Positions 41,368 through 49,374 of a stretch of 64,000 bases of DNA are shown piece by piece. Every line of letters begins with the position of its first letter. Within the stretch, counting starts at the first letter, position 1. The notes under the pieces are model-generated. The model saw only the letters and a list, made by a program, of their open reading frames with translations. It was not told where the DNA came from and searched no databases. The position numbers were made by a program, and so were the translations under genes. Location: positions 1 through 64,000 of IMG/VR virus record IMGVR_UViG_3300048583_000157; one strand, 5' to 3'. This DNA is from a virus.

Positions 41368-42150
41368 ATGTCATCCAACCCACTACTCGCCGGCCTTCAA
41401 CTGCCAGGTCGAATCTTCCAGCTTCCATCCAAGGGAATCTTCTACAAGGATGGAGAGCTATCACCAAGCGTCAAGGACGGTGAAATTCACGTTCACCCAA
41501 TGTCCGCGCTAGACGAAATCAACATGAAGAACCCTGACCAGCTCTTCAGCGGTGAAGCTGTCAACACTGTTTTCAGTCACTGCATCGAAGGAATCGCAAA
41601 GCCCGCACATCTGCTAGCTAAGGATATCGACGCGATTATGCTGTTCCTTCGCACTGTTACATACGGTCCAGAGTACGAATACACAGCAAAGCATCGCTGC
41701 GCAGATGCCAAAGAGCACTCGTATGTCGCAAACGTTGATGAGATGATCAATGCGATGACGATGATGGACGAAACCACCATCGAAGAGAAGTTCACTCTCA
41801 ATCTTGCTAACGGCCAGGTTGTAAAACTTCGTCCAAACCGTTATCAGAACGTGGTTGATCTGATCAAGGCCAATCAGAACAAAAAGGAATTCACAACCGA
41901 AGACCAGCAGAACAACCTCACGCGAGTCGTGTTGGCTGTTATTGAATCGGTCAATGGCAATACCGATCCAGCCAACCTCGAAGAGTGGATTCGTCGCCTG
42001 CCATCCCCAATGGTAAATCGAATCGCCGAGAAGGTTGAGAAGATCAACGATTGGGGTTCTGATCTGAAGACCACTTGCAAGTGCAAGGATTGTGGTGAGA
42101 TGTTCGATGTTGAAATCCCAATCAACCCAGTGACTTTTTTCACCGAATGA
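41368..42150 (+). CDS. 26: Tail assembly chaperone / baseplate hub protein (gp26-like, 260 aa)
   Basis: Matches T4 gp26 in pattern: GRIFQLPSKGIFYKDGE, HVHPMSALDEINMKNPDQLFSGEAV (in parts), LLAKDIDAIMLFLRTVTYG, and a C-terminal cysteine cluster (C237, C239, C242; with C111 and H116 earlier) that may bind zinc. gp26-type proteins are thought to help assemble the hub and tape measure. Near the 3' end, codons TTT TTC at 42136-42141, preceded by T42135, form the slippery heptamer U UUU UUC. The next gene is in the -1 frame. Confidence 0.8.
   Translation: MSSNPLLAGLQLPGRIFQLPSKGIFYKDGELSPSVKDGEIHVHPMSALDEINMKNPDQLFSGEAVNTVFSHCIEGIAKPAHLLAKDIDAIMLFLRTVTYGPEYEYTAKHRCADAKEHSYVANVDEMINAMTMMDETTIEEKFTLNLANGQVVKLRPNRYQNVVDLIKANQNKKEFTTEDQQNNLTRVVLAVIESVNGNTDPANLEEWIRRLPSPMVNRIAEKVEKINDWGSDLKTTCKCKDCGEMFDVEIPINPVTFFTE
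42135..42141 (+). promoter_or_regulatory. Putative -1 ribosomal frameshift site
   Basis: The heptamer T TTT TTC is in the right register: zero-frame codons are ACT TTT TTC. Slipping back one base continues as CAC CGA ATG ATT CAG, directly into the downstream reading frame, 6 nt before its ATG. The product would be a 334-residue fusion. The zero-frame stop follows only two codons later (TGA at 42148-42150). Confidence 0.6.
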
Positions 42151-42371
42151 TTCAGTCGGGTGATATGCAAGCCGTCCAGCGATTGATTGGACGGCTTGGT
42201 AGAGAGATAAAGGGCATCGTTAAATCGGCTTTGGAAATCTCTTGGTTTTCCCGTGGTGGTTGGAGTTACGAGACCGTCATTCAGATGTCTCAGGCAGAAC
42301 GGGAAATGGCAGTGGACTTCATCAATGAACGTCTAAAGCTTGCAGCCAAATCACAGCACCCTATCTATTGA
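42147..42371 (+). CDS. 51: gp51-like tail/hub assembly chaperone (74 aa), possible frameshift extension
   Basis: A short helical protein containing ISWFSRGGWSYETVIQMSQAEREMAVDFINERLK (in parts), a pattern I associate with gp51-type hub assembly factors of T4-like phages. Its ATG overlaps the gp26 stop (ATGA), so it could be made by re-initiation. It is also exactly in the -1 frame of gp26 behind a slippery site, so a gp26-gp51 fusion is likely too. A bidirectional terminator follows. Confidence 0.65.
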   Translation: MIQSGDMQAVQRLIGRLGREIKGIVKSALEISWFSRGGWSYETVIQMSQAEREMAVDFINERLKLAAKSQHPIY

Positions 42372-42414
42372 CATCACGCCCGGAATTCATACACTTTTAC
42401 GGGACAAAAAGAAA

Positions 42415-42438
42415 GGGAGCCCTGCGGCTCCCTTTTTT
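42415..42438. terminator. Bidirectional rho-independent terminator
   Basis: GGGAGCC-CTGC-GGCTCCC followed by TTTTTT on the plus strand and by TTTCTTTTT on the minus strand. It lies between the convergent gp51-like gene and the 42460-42867 gene, and can stop both transcripts. Confidence 0.85.
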
Positions 42439-42459
42439 GTGCGCGAAGTTTGTCGTACT

Positions 42460-42867
42460 TTAAGCTGCGGAATCCGCTGGTACAAGTACTACACCTGTCA
42501 GAGTGAAGTCTCTCACTTGCCCGTCGGCATCGACATTCGCGTAGCCGAGAGTTCTAAATGCTGTCTCAACACCATCTTCAATCAGCTGACTGAGAATGTT
42601 TCCCTTGGGCGTCTCAAGCACCCTTATATCGCCGACCAAATAGCCATCTTCGATTCGAAGATTATTGGCCAGGTGCGATACTTCGTGAAGAGGAATTCCA
42701 GTGTTGTCCTGGATGTAAGTGCCAGTGTTGGGGTACCCGATTGTTCCAAAGACGTGGCGTTGGTCGATTTTGTCTAGTGCTTCTTGCACGGCCTCGGTTG
42801 AATAGATTCGACCGTTCCTGTTGGCCTCGTCTAGCTTCTGAATCTTTACCGCGAGTAGCTCTGTCAT
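42460..42867 (-). CDS. gp21-fold protein lacking catalytic residues (135 aa)
   Basis: Aligns with the prohead protease at 35566-36180: NGRIYSTEAVQEAL with NRRKYPLSEIQRAV; LVGDIRVLETPKGNILSQLIEDGV with AIGKCKILNTPSGRIVQELIEGGV; VRDFTLTGVVLVPADS with VEDFSFVTLDIVAQPS. However, the GELNHP histidine segment reads GTIGYP (41-46), and the GVSSRG nucleophile segment reads AFRTLG (103-108). I infer a pseudoprotease, perhaps an inhibitor, chaperone or structural protein. It overlaps the upstream gene by 4 nt. Confidence 0.65.
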   Translation of the reverse strand: MTELLAVKIQKLDEANRNGRIYSTEAVQEALDKIDQRHVFGTIGYPNTGTYIQDNTGIPLHEVSHLANNLRIEDGYLVGDIRVLETPKGNILSQLIEDGVETAFRTLGYANVDADGQVRDFTLTGVVLVPADSAA

Positions 42868-44153
42868 GATGTCACCGTCCTTTTGCTTCTATCGACGCTT
42901 ACGCGTACCGATGTTTTCTCGTGAATGAAGTCGCATAGGTCTTTATCGCTCAGATCAGAAACAACACCATCAAGACCATCGTGAAGGTGAAGACCTGTAC
43001 CACCAACCGCGTCGTGAATCATGTAGCGAGCCTTGCGTTCCCAATCGAAGTACATGTGGAAAATCTTCTTCTGATTTTCGCGAGTAGGCAGACCCTTGAG
43101 CATGAAGATGCAGAGGTCTCGCTTAGCTGCCTTGAATTGCTTTGTGATGCTCGACAGACGAGCTCCAACTTTCAGTAGCTCTGTAGGAGAAAGATGCGGA
43201 CAGGCATCCAGTACAATGCGAACTGCCTCAGATCGTCCCGAACCATTCGTAAGCAGCGTAGGTGTCGCATTGCTGCCATTCGCCAGAGACATGATCAGAT
43301 GCTTGACTACTGCAATGCTTTCGTTGTTCACTGGTAGCCGTAGAAGGTCTCTGCAAATCTCTTCACGGAAGTTCTGCTTGTCTCGATCAGCTCGTAGAAG
43401 GTCTGGGAACTTGAGCTCCATGCGAGATGGATTGTCAGCGTACTTGTCTTCAAGGTTCTTGACGAGGTACTGAACAAACGCATTCTCAATGTCAACAACC
43501 GTTCCGAATAGCTCTTGACGCAACCAGCCAGGCCATGTCTCGATTGACTTGATAGGCCACACGCTCTTGTCTCGAGCTTGCAGACTGCCGCTCGGCTCAA
43601 ATAGGAACACAATCGGGTTTGGTTCGTTGATGAGCCATGTAACCGGTGGAATCAAATCTTCACGACCAGCTTCTTCGAGACGCTTGACCATGAGCTCAGT
43701 GCCACCATCATAGATGACGCTCACGTTACTCTCAGTGTATTTGACACCTGTGGGTGCTGCACCTGGACTGAAGTGGACTTCGCCATTCAGATTGTCGATC
43801 GCCTTCTGCATCTTGGCGCCGAGTCGGCGAGGCACGATGATAGACGGAGACTTATTGCTTTCACCGAAGTTGAATCCTATCCGCTTCACATTGAAAAAAT
43901 GCTCGAGGATTACTCGAGCATCCTTTACTTGGCTCGTAAGGCTTGTGATCAGGATTTCTTCTTCTAGGAACCCGGGGTTGTTCATGTTCTTTCGAACCAA
44001 CCGGGACCAGGCGATAGCCATCGAGATGATCAAGCCTTGACGTTGCTTACGTTTACGCCACCACATGCCCTTGAGAGGGAAGAAGTGACCTACGTAGAGG
44101 GGATGAGTTCTGTCGAGATCGCGGTGAATGTCAACCGGATAAATCGACAGCAT
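42864..44153 (-). CDS. Putative divergent nucleic-acid polymerase-like protein (429 aa)
   Basis: No family recognised outright. Three elements have the order and spacing of the palm motifs of family A DNA polymerases and T7-type RNA polymerases: D221 in VVDIENAF (motif A), K284 followed after seven residues by N292-G293 in VKHLIMSLANG (motif B K-x7-YG variant), and H391-D392-G393 in LHLHDG (motif C). Distances are 63 and 108 residues, close to those of E. coli Pol I. The usual Arg four residues before the Lys is missing. It is adjacent to a nuclease and gp46/gp47, a recombination-replication setting. Confidence 0.4.
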   Translation of the reverse strand: MLSIYPVDIHRDLDRTHPLYVGHFFPLKGMWWRKRKQRQGLIISMAIAWSRLVRKNMNNPGFLEEEILITSLTSQVKDARVILEHFFNVKRIGFNFGESNKSPSIIVPRRLGAKMQKAIDNLNGEVHFSPGAAPTGVKYTESNVSVIYDGGTELMVKRLEEAGREDLIPPVTWLINEPNPIVFLFEPSGSLQARDKSVWPIKSIETWPGWLRQELFGTVVDIENAFVQYLVKNLEDKYADNPSRMELKFPDLLRADRDKQNFREEICRDLLRLPVNNESIAVVKHLIMSLANGSNATPTLLTNGSGRSEAVRIVLDACPHLSPTELLKVGARLSSITKQFKAAKRDLCIFMLKGLPTRENQKKIFHMYFDWERKARYMIHDAVGGTGLHLHDGLDGVVSDLSDKDLCDFIHEKTSVRVSVDRSKRTVTS

Positions 44154-44156
44154 AAC

Positions 44157-44354
44157 TTAGCCCGTGCCGGTCAGAACGTTCTGTAGGCCGTTGCGCTTGA
44201 GGCGCTTGTAGACACCCTTAGGACACATTGGGCTCAGCATGGTTGAGCCTGTGGTGCGGTTGGTACCGTAAACTGCCCACGGCTCCTGGAGGACTCCGCG
44301 AGTGATCATCTGCTTGACAACCATACGGTATGCCTTTGCTCTTTTAGCGTTCAT
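44157..44354 (-). CDS. Small basic unknown protein (65 aa)
   Basis: Strongly basic (many Lys/Arg), starting MNAKRAKAYRMVVKQMITRG, with a Gly/Thr-rich middle (YGTNRTTGSTML). It lies 3 nt before the polymerase-like gene. Nucleic acid binding is possible from charge only. Confidence 0.5.
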   Translation of the reverse strand: MNAKRAKAYRMVVKQMITRGVLQEPWAVYGTNRTTGSTMLSPMCPKGVYKRLKRNGLQNVLTGTG

Positions 44355-44413
44355 ATTTTTCCTTATTCAGCGGATTGGCATCGGATACGAGTCAGCACAT
44401 ACTACATTCTATC

Positions 44414-44968
44414 TTAAACCGCCTTGTCTGTAAACCACAAGTGCGGGAATTTCAGGAGCTCATCGAGATAGAAAATGTCGATGCTTACTCCGTCCTGAAT
44501 GATCGTCAGATTCGGCTTCGAATCGATTTGACCCGTCAGGCAACCAACGTAAATTGGCGTGTTGTTCCATTTGCAGATGAGCATTGGGATGCGATTGATT
44601 TTAACCGCGTCGGTGATTGCTTCCTGCATCCATTTGAAAACGTTTGCAGTGCCCGATACTAGACCAGTGAATCCGTCTGGCGTCTTGTAGAATTTGCACT
44701 CTACAGAATAGAGGAACGACTTGCCGACAGAACCTTCATTGGCTGGAACTACGTCACCAACAAAAAGCTTGAGAGCATCTTCGCCAAACATCTGGCCAAT
44801 CGTCTCGAAATTCTTACCACCTACACGTGCACCAGAACCCTGGGTGCGAACAAACTTCAAAGGTGATAGAGCTGCAGAGAGCTTCTTAGCGAGAACGTTT
44901 TCGAAACCGTTTCCCTTACCCTTGGAGTTAACGCGCTTCTTTTTCTTCTTTTCTTCTGGCTGATCCAC
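44414..44968 (-). CDS. PD-(D/E)XK nuclease, Holliday-junction-resolvase-like (184 aa)
   Basis: After a lysine-rich start, the order is GFENVLAKKL with E23, RTQGSGARVG (41-50), VGDVVP with D72, and YSVECKFYK with E90 and K92. E, G-S-G-A, G-D and E-x-K are the hallmarks of Hjc-type resolvases and related endonucleases. It probably cuts branched DNA during recombination or packaging; T4 uses gp49, of a different fold, for this. A weak late-like TTAAATA lies about 25 nt upstream. Confidence 0.65.
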   Translation of the reverse strand: MDQPEEKKKKKRVNSKGKGNGFENVLAKKLSAALSPLKFVRTQGSGARVGGKNFETIGQMFGEDALKLFVGDVVPANEGSVGKSFLYSVECKFYKTPDGFTGLVSGTANVFKWMQEAITDAVKINRIPMLICKWNNTPIYVGCLTGQIDSKPNLTIIQDGVSIDIFYLDELLKFPHLWFTDKAV

Positions 44969-45011
44969 GATGAGTATCCTGATTGAGATGCTCTATTTAA
45001 TCAGGCAGCGA

Positions 45012-45347
45012 TCAGGTTACTTCGGCAATGGACATGACCTTTGCATACCACAGACACTTTTGAACTTGGTCCATTCTATGAATCATCACGATGAGCTTGT
45101 GATCTTGCCATTCGCTTAATTGAATGGCAATCAAATCATGACAGATTTCTGCATAGAGCTGCTCTTCGAACTGAGTAGCATCAATTCGACGAGGACCGAT
45201 TTTGAAGGTTGAGCCAATTTCTGGCGTAACGCCAGTCAGATCATCCGTACCGTAGAATGCAATTCGCGAAGGGTCTCCGTATGACCGCGCATTCATACGC
45301 TCTACGAGTTCATCTCGCTCACGTTTAGGAGACATCATCGTGCTCAT
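45012..45347 (-). CDS. Unknown protein coupled to gp46 (111 aa)
   Basis: The start overlaps the gp46 stop as ATGA. Several Met codons near the start (MSTMMSPK) leave the exact start open. Alpha/beta composition with PEIGSTFKIGPRRIDATQFEEQLYAEICHDL (in parts) and no recognised motif. Coupling suggests a role beside gp46/gp47, but there is no direct evidence. Confidence 0.5.
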   Translation of the reverse strand: MSTMMSPKRERDELVERMNARSYGDPSRIAFYGTDDLTGVTPEIGSTFKIGPRRIDATQFEEQLYAEICHDLIAIQLSEWQDHKLIVMIHRMDQVQKCLWYAKVMSIAEVT

Positions 45348-47101
45348 GCTGCCTCCAAATCTTCTTCTTGCTCGATGATGCGACTGAATCCGTTTTCCTT
45401 TCGTACTGTAACAGTGCGATCGAAACGACCAACAGCTTCTGGTCGATGTGAGATAATCCAGAGGGCAAGGCCATCGTCGCGAGACTTCTGCTTAAGCATT
45501 CGGAATACGTTCTCAACACCAGAGCCGTCAAGCGATGCATCGATCTCGTCAATGAACAGGCAGTTAACGCGAGAGTGCAGATGGTGCAGGACATCTCGGA
45601 ATGCAAGTGAGAGAGAAAGATTAACACGCTTCTTCTCACCGCTTGAGAGGTTACCGAAGTCCAGCTCTCGACCATACTCTGAAACTGTGCAGCTCATGTC
45701 ATCATCGAATTTAACGACATGCGGAAGACCAAGATCCTTCGTGTAGACACCGAGACGGTTGTTGAGGAATGGAATCGTGCGGTTGATGATCTTACGGCGG
45801 ATGAATGAGTTCTTGTCAGTGAGAAGCTTAAGCAAGAAGTACTGGTGTTCCAGGTCCTTCTTGAGATTGTCCAGCTCTTCGTACGACGCAACCTTAACGC
45901 CTGAGGTCTTAAGCTGCTCGAGAGCTTCAGTATGAGGATTCTCTGCTTCGATGAGGTCATCGATTTTCTGCTGCGCTGTTGCCGCAGTCTGCTCTGCACG
46001 AATCGCAGCTTCTAGGCTGCTAAACTTCATGCTCGCCTTTGCTTCATTGACCGCCATCTGCATCTGCACAATCTCAGACTCAACCTCGGTCAGCGTGCCT
46101 TCGATGCTGTCGAGTGTCGTCTGCTTCTTGTCGAGTAGCGTCTGCTTTTCTGCTAGCTTGTCGCCTGCACCACCGTATTGCTGCATGCAGTACGGGCACT
46201 TCTCGTCGAGCAGATGAGACAGTTCACTAGACAACTTCTTGATGTCAGTGACAAGGGTCGAACGATCTCGCTTGGCGAGAGTGAACTTGTTGTTGAGCGG
46301 CGATAGAAGCTTTTCAACTTCAGCAACCATGCTGTGAAGTTCTTTTTCAGCAACCATGTCAACCTTGCTGAGTAGCTCAAGGTTCTGTGTGAGAGATTCT
46401 ACCTGCGCAATGCGGTCATCTTCCCACTTGTTGACTCGGTTTTCTGCTGCAATGAGCTGACGATCATACAGCGCAAGCTGTGCTTCCTGCTCTCGAATGA
46501 TTGCTTCTTGGACTGAGACAGAACCTTCTGTCGTCTTGATGATTTCCTTCAGACGAATAGCTTTCTCGGTGAGCAACGTGATGTTGAAGAGCTCTTCGAT
46601 CTGCTGTCGCTGCTGAGCAACTGGCATCTGTAGGAATGGAACAGAATTGCCAGAGAAGATGATGATCTTCGTGAACAGTTCGTAAGACATGCCGATCAAG
46701 TCCTGAATGAACTTGTCGTTCTCAGAGACCGAGTCGAGCGTGATGTCTTCGTCATTCATCATGATCTGGATATTGAACGACTCACCGCGACAACGGTAGA
46801 TTTCGTACTGATCGTTACCCTTCTCGAAGAAGAGACGCGTCTCCATCAATGTGCTCTTCAGATTGTTCGTGCCGTTGATTAGGCGCTGAAGAGAGATGTT
46901 GTCGAATGGCTTGTTGTAGAGCGCGTAGCACAGAGCATTGATGATCGTCGTCTTGCCCGCGCCATTGTTAGAGTTGGCATCGACGTTCTCACCGATGATC
47001 AGTGTCGACCCAATGTCACGAAGATCGATCGTAGTCGTGTTGTTGCCGAAGCTCAGAAAGTTTCTGATCTGCAGCTCTTTGAATACAATGGGAGAACTCA
47101 T
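45344..47101 (-). CDS. 46: Recombination endonuclease subunit gp46 (Rad50/SbcC-like, 585 aa)
   Basis: ABC ATPase of the Mre11-Rad50 type. Walker A SNNGAGKTT (44-52), a Q-loop region, a long coiled coil with zinc hook CPYC (302-305), signature LSSGEKKRVNLSLSLAF and Walker B CLFIDEIDASLD near the C-terminus. With gp47 it resects DNA ends for recombination-dependent replication. Length near T4 gp46 (560). It overlaps the small upstream gene by one base. Confidence 0.95.
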   Translation of the reverse strand: MSSPIVFKELQIRNFLSFGNNTTTIDLRDIGSTLIIGENVDANSNNGAGKTTIINALCYALYNKPFDNISLQRLINGTNNLKSTLMETRLFFEKGNDQYEIYRCRGESFNIQIMMNDEDITLDSVSENDKFIQDLIGMSYELFTKIIIFSGNSVPFLQMPVAQQRQQIEELFNITLLTEKAIRLKEIIKTTEGSVSVQEAIIREQEAQLALYDRQLIAAENRVNKWEDDRIAQVESLTQNLELLSKVDMVAEKELHSMVAEVEKLLSPLNNKFTLAKRDRSTLVTDIKKLSSELSHLLDEKCPYCMQQYGGAGDKLAEKQTLLDKKQTTLDSIEGTLTEVESEIVQMQMAVNEAKASMKFSSLEAAIRAEQTAATAQQKIDDLIEAENPHTEALEQLKTSGVKVASYEELDNLKKDLEHQYFLLKLLTDKNSFIRRKIINRTIPFLNNRLGVYTKDLGLPHVVKFDDDMSCTVSEYGRELDFGNLSSGEKKRVNLSLSLAFRDVLHHLHSRVNCLFIDEIDASLDGSGVENVFRMLKQKSRDDGLALWIISHRPEAVGRFDRTVTVRKENGFSRIIEQEEDLEAA

Positions 47102-47322
47102 TACGCCTCGCTATCGTCTGAAGAAACGATTGTCACGTTGGTGCTGGAATCCATCATGACAATTTTGTTGTCTGGGAAGATGTCCTTAAGACGCGCCATC
47201 ATTAAGTCAGTGTGACGTTTGAGCATCGTGGGTGCCATATCGTTGAAAGGCGCCCTCACGAAAATGACATCGTTCTTCTTGACGTTGACTGTCTGGACTG
47301 AAGTGATTTCTGGGATGTTCAT
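47101..47322 (-). CDS. Small protein between gp47 and gp46 (73 aa)
   Basis: Sits where T4 has the small genes 46.1/46.2 or 47.1. Sequence MNIPEITSVQTVNVKKNDVIFVRAP... has a beta-rich start, a helix rich in Met (NDMAPTMLKRHTDLMMARLKD) and an Ile/Val-rich strand (NKIVMMDSSTNVTIVSS). Conserved position suggests co-function with the gp46/gp47 complex. No known role. Confidence 0.6.
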   Translation of the reverse strand: MNIPEITSVQTVNVKKNDVIFVRAPFNDMAPTMLKRHTDLMMARLKDIFPDNKIVMMDSSTNVTIVSSDDSEA

Positions 47323-47331
47323 GTGATCTCC

Positions 47332-48390
47332 TTAGAGTCTCTGATAGACTTCGATGAGTCTAGTCGGATCGATCGTTGATGTTCCGGTGATGCCGGCTTC
47401 CAGCATCTTGATGACAGCGTCATTCAGCGAGCTGAGGTCGAAGTCGCCGAGTAGCTCTTCACCTGCAATTGCTTCCTTCTTCTCTAGCAGATTTTCTTCA
47501 AGAGAGAACTCTCGCAGCCCCAGGTTCTTGGTGAACTCTTCGCGAATAGACTGCGCGTCTGAATATCCAATCTCCATGTCAATGATGCAGCGAACGCGAC
47601 ACTTAGGCGGGAAATGCGGAGGAGATTCACCGAGGACATCAGACAGCTTAACCTTGCGGTACTTTGGACAGTCCAACCAATCGATGAAGTCAACGTTGTC
47701 GTTGCTCGTATCCAGGATAGCCATACCACGTGCATCGTCCCATGCATCACCGTAATCCATTGGGAAGGTGTTGCCGATGTAAATGACGTTGTCGTTGGCT
47801 TGACGCTTGTGGAAGTGACCTGAGAAGATGTACTTGACATCCTTGAACTGCGTGTGATCTGGCCCGTGTTCCATTCTGCGATCAGAACCAGTGATAACGA
47901 AGTTCCTGAACTCGAAGTGACCAAGCCAATACGGAACGTTCATGTACTCCGCGAGGTCTTTGTACTCATGCTTGAACAGGAATGGTGCAATGAGAATGTC
48001 TTCTACGAGCATGCACTCGCTAACCATCTTCACATTGGCGAATTCATCAAACACCTTAGTCGAGAAGACCTTGCGGTTTTCACGGTGATAGAGGTCATGG
48101 TTGCCAATGATGATGTAGACGGGAAGACCCAGCGCATTCAGAAGCTTGAGTGCTTCATGTGCGAAGTTCATGGTCATGACGTTCACAGCATTTCGGTTTT
48201 CGAACCAGTCACCGAGGAATGCTACGTGCGTGATGTCGCCGGCAGCTCGCACCTGATCGCAGAACCACTTTACGAAGTCGAGGCAGTCCTGGTTATGCTG
48301 AATGGAGTTGCTCTTCTTGCCGAAGTGAATGTCCGTGAACATCGCAACCTTCTTGCGCGGGAACACCGCCTTCTTAAGTTTGGCGGCCAT
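47332..48390 (-). CDS. 47: Recombination endonuclease subunit gp47 (Mre11/SbcD-like, 352 aa)
   Basis: Metallophosphoesterase with all five signatures: FTDIHFGKK (D, H), FLGDWFENR (D), IGNHDLYH (N-H), YIFSGHFHKRQ (H-x-H) and the second-His region. Partner of gp46. Length close to T4 gp47 (339). The start is 2 nt from the sigma factor gene stop, forming the operon gp55-gp47-small-gp46. Confidence 0.95.
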   Translation of the reverse strand: MAAKLKKAVFPRKKVAMFTDIHFGKKSNSIQHNQDCLDFVKWFCDQVRAAGDITHVAFLGDWFENRNAVNVMTMNFAHEALKLLNALGLPVYIIIGNHDLYHRENRKVFSTKVFDEFANVKMVSECMLVEDILIAPFLFKHEYKDLAEYMNVPYWLGHFEFRNFVITGSDRRMEHGPDHTQFKDVKYIFSGHFHKRQANDNVIYIGNTFPMDYGDAWDDARGMAILDTSNDNVDFIDWLDCPKYRKVKLSDVLGESPPHFPPKCRVRCIIDMEIGYSDAQSIREEFTKNLGLREFSLEENLLEKKEAIAGEELLGDFDLSSLNDAVIKMLEAGITGTSTIDPTRLIEVYQRL

Positions 48391-48392
48391 GA

Positions 48393-49220
48393 TTAGGACG
48401 CCTTCTTAGAAGCTTTCTTGGTGGCTACCTTCGCTGGCTTTTCCTTCTTAACAGCAGGAGCCTTAGCAGCCTTCTTTACCTTTTCAACCTTAGGCGGAAT
48501 GGATGCAGAAGGATCGACCTTCTTAGGTGGTCGGCCACGGCCTGGCTTCTTGACAACGCGTGGGGCGGGTGGCTTAGCAACAACCATCGTCGGCACTGCG
48601 TCTTCATTGATGACGATCGCGCCCGTAACTGGGTCAACCGAAATGTCTGACGGCTTGTAGACCTTGATGTCTGACGGCATGCGCGACTTACCACGCAGCG
48701 ACATCTGACCCTGCGGCCTGTTGGCAGCAATAGCGTCGAGCAGTTCAATGCCAGTCGGTGCCGTTTCGATCTCAGGCACACCAATAACTGCGCCCGTGTC
48801 ATCGCGCATAGCAAAGTCGTGCTCGTCCTTATCTCGCTCAGCATAACCAAAGGAGGGGTTAGCACCACCATCCACAAGCAGGGCATCACGAATGCTGCGA
48901 TGCTTCTTCTCATCTGCCATGTATTGCAGGAAGGAGTGATAGATCGCAGTTGTGTAGAACGAGAACGGATTGCTCGACTTCTCTGGGTTAAACTTCAGCG
49001 CGTTGTTGCACAGGTTCATGACGGCTGCTGCCACCATGTCTTCTCTGTAAGAGTACCCGACAAAGTTGTGCTTGTGCGAGTAGCGTTCAGCAATTTTCCA
49101 GATCATTGCGATCAGCTCGTTTGAGACTTTTCCGGCGGCCTTAGCAGCAAGAACCGCAGGAAGGAGCTGACCGTTTGTAACGTAGTGACCCTTGGTGCTG
49201 GTCGACTTCTCTCTCTTCAT
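48393..49220 (-). CDS. 55: Late sigma factor gp55 with basic tail (275 aa)
   Basis: Late-transcription sigma factor. Core: NELIAMIWKIAERYSHKHNFVGYSYREDMVAAAVMNLCNNALKFNPEKSSNPFSFYTTAIYHSFLQYMADEKKHR (in parts), the sigma region 2-like part of gp55. The start at 49220 gives MKREKSTSTKGH; a TTG two codons upstream (49226) is better spaced from AGGAG and may be the true start. T4 gp55 has 185 residues; here the last about 70 are Lys/Pro/Ala-rich with an AT-hook-like GRGRPPKK, resembling histone H1 tails. Confidence 0.88.
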   Translation of the reverse strand: MKREKSTSTKGHYVTNGQLLPAVLAAKAAGKVSNELIAMIWKIAERYSHKHNFVGYSYREDMVAAAVMNLCNNALKFNPEKSSNPFSFYTTAIYHSFLQYMADEKKHRSIRDALLVDGGANPSFGYAERDKDEHDFAMRDDTGAVIGVPEIETAPTGIELLDAIAANRPQGQMSLRGKSRMPSDIKVYKPSDISVDPVTGAIVINEDAVPTMVVAKPPAPRVVKKPGRGRPPKKVDPSASIPPKVEKVKKAAKAPAVKKEKPAKVATKKASKKAS

Positions 49221-49339
49221 TTTCAAACTATTTTCTCCTATCACGTAACACGCTTCGGAGATAGTTAATTCTATCTCAATTTGCGCTACAAGTAAACTGA
49301 TGCACCACCGAGGTGCTTTCCTGGACATGTCCTGATCAA

Positions 49340-49346
49340 TAAATAC
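49340..49346 (+). promoter_or_regulatory. T4-type late promoter for the 49375 operon
   Basis: Plus-strand TAAATAC about 30 nt upstream of the start at 49375. A perfect 10-bp palindrome GGACATGTCC (49323-49332) lies just upstream and could be an operator. Confidence 0.6.
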
Positions 49347-49374
49347 CCTGCACATGCACCCTTCAGGATACGCC

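Noticed and set aside
42864-44153. Reverse transcriptase reading of DIENAF and KYADN in the polymerase-like protein
   Set aside because: The two elements are only about 15 residues apart, far too close for RT motifs A and C; the family A-like reading fits spacing better.
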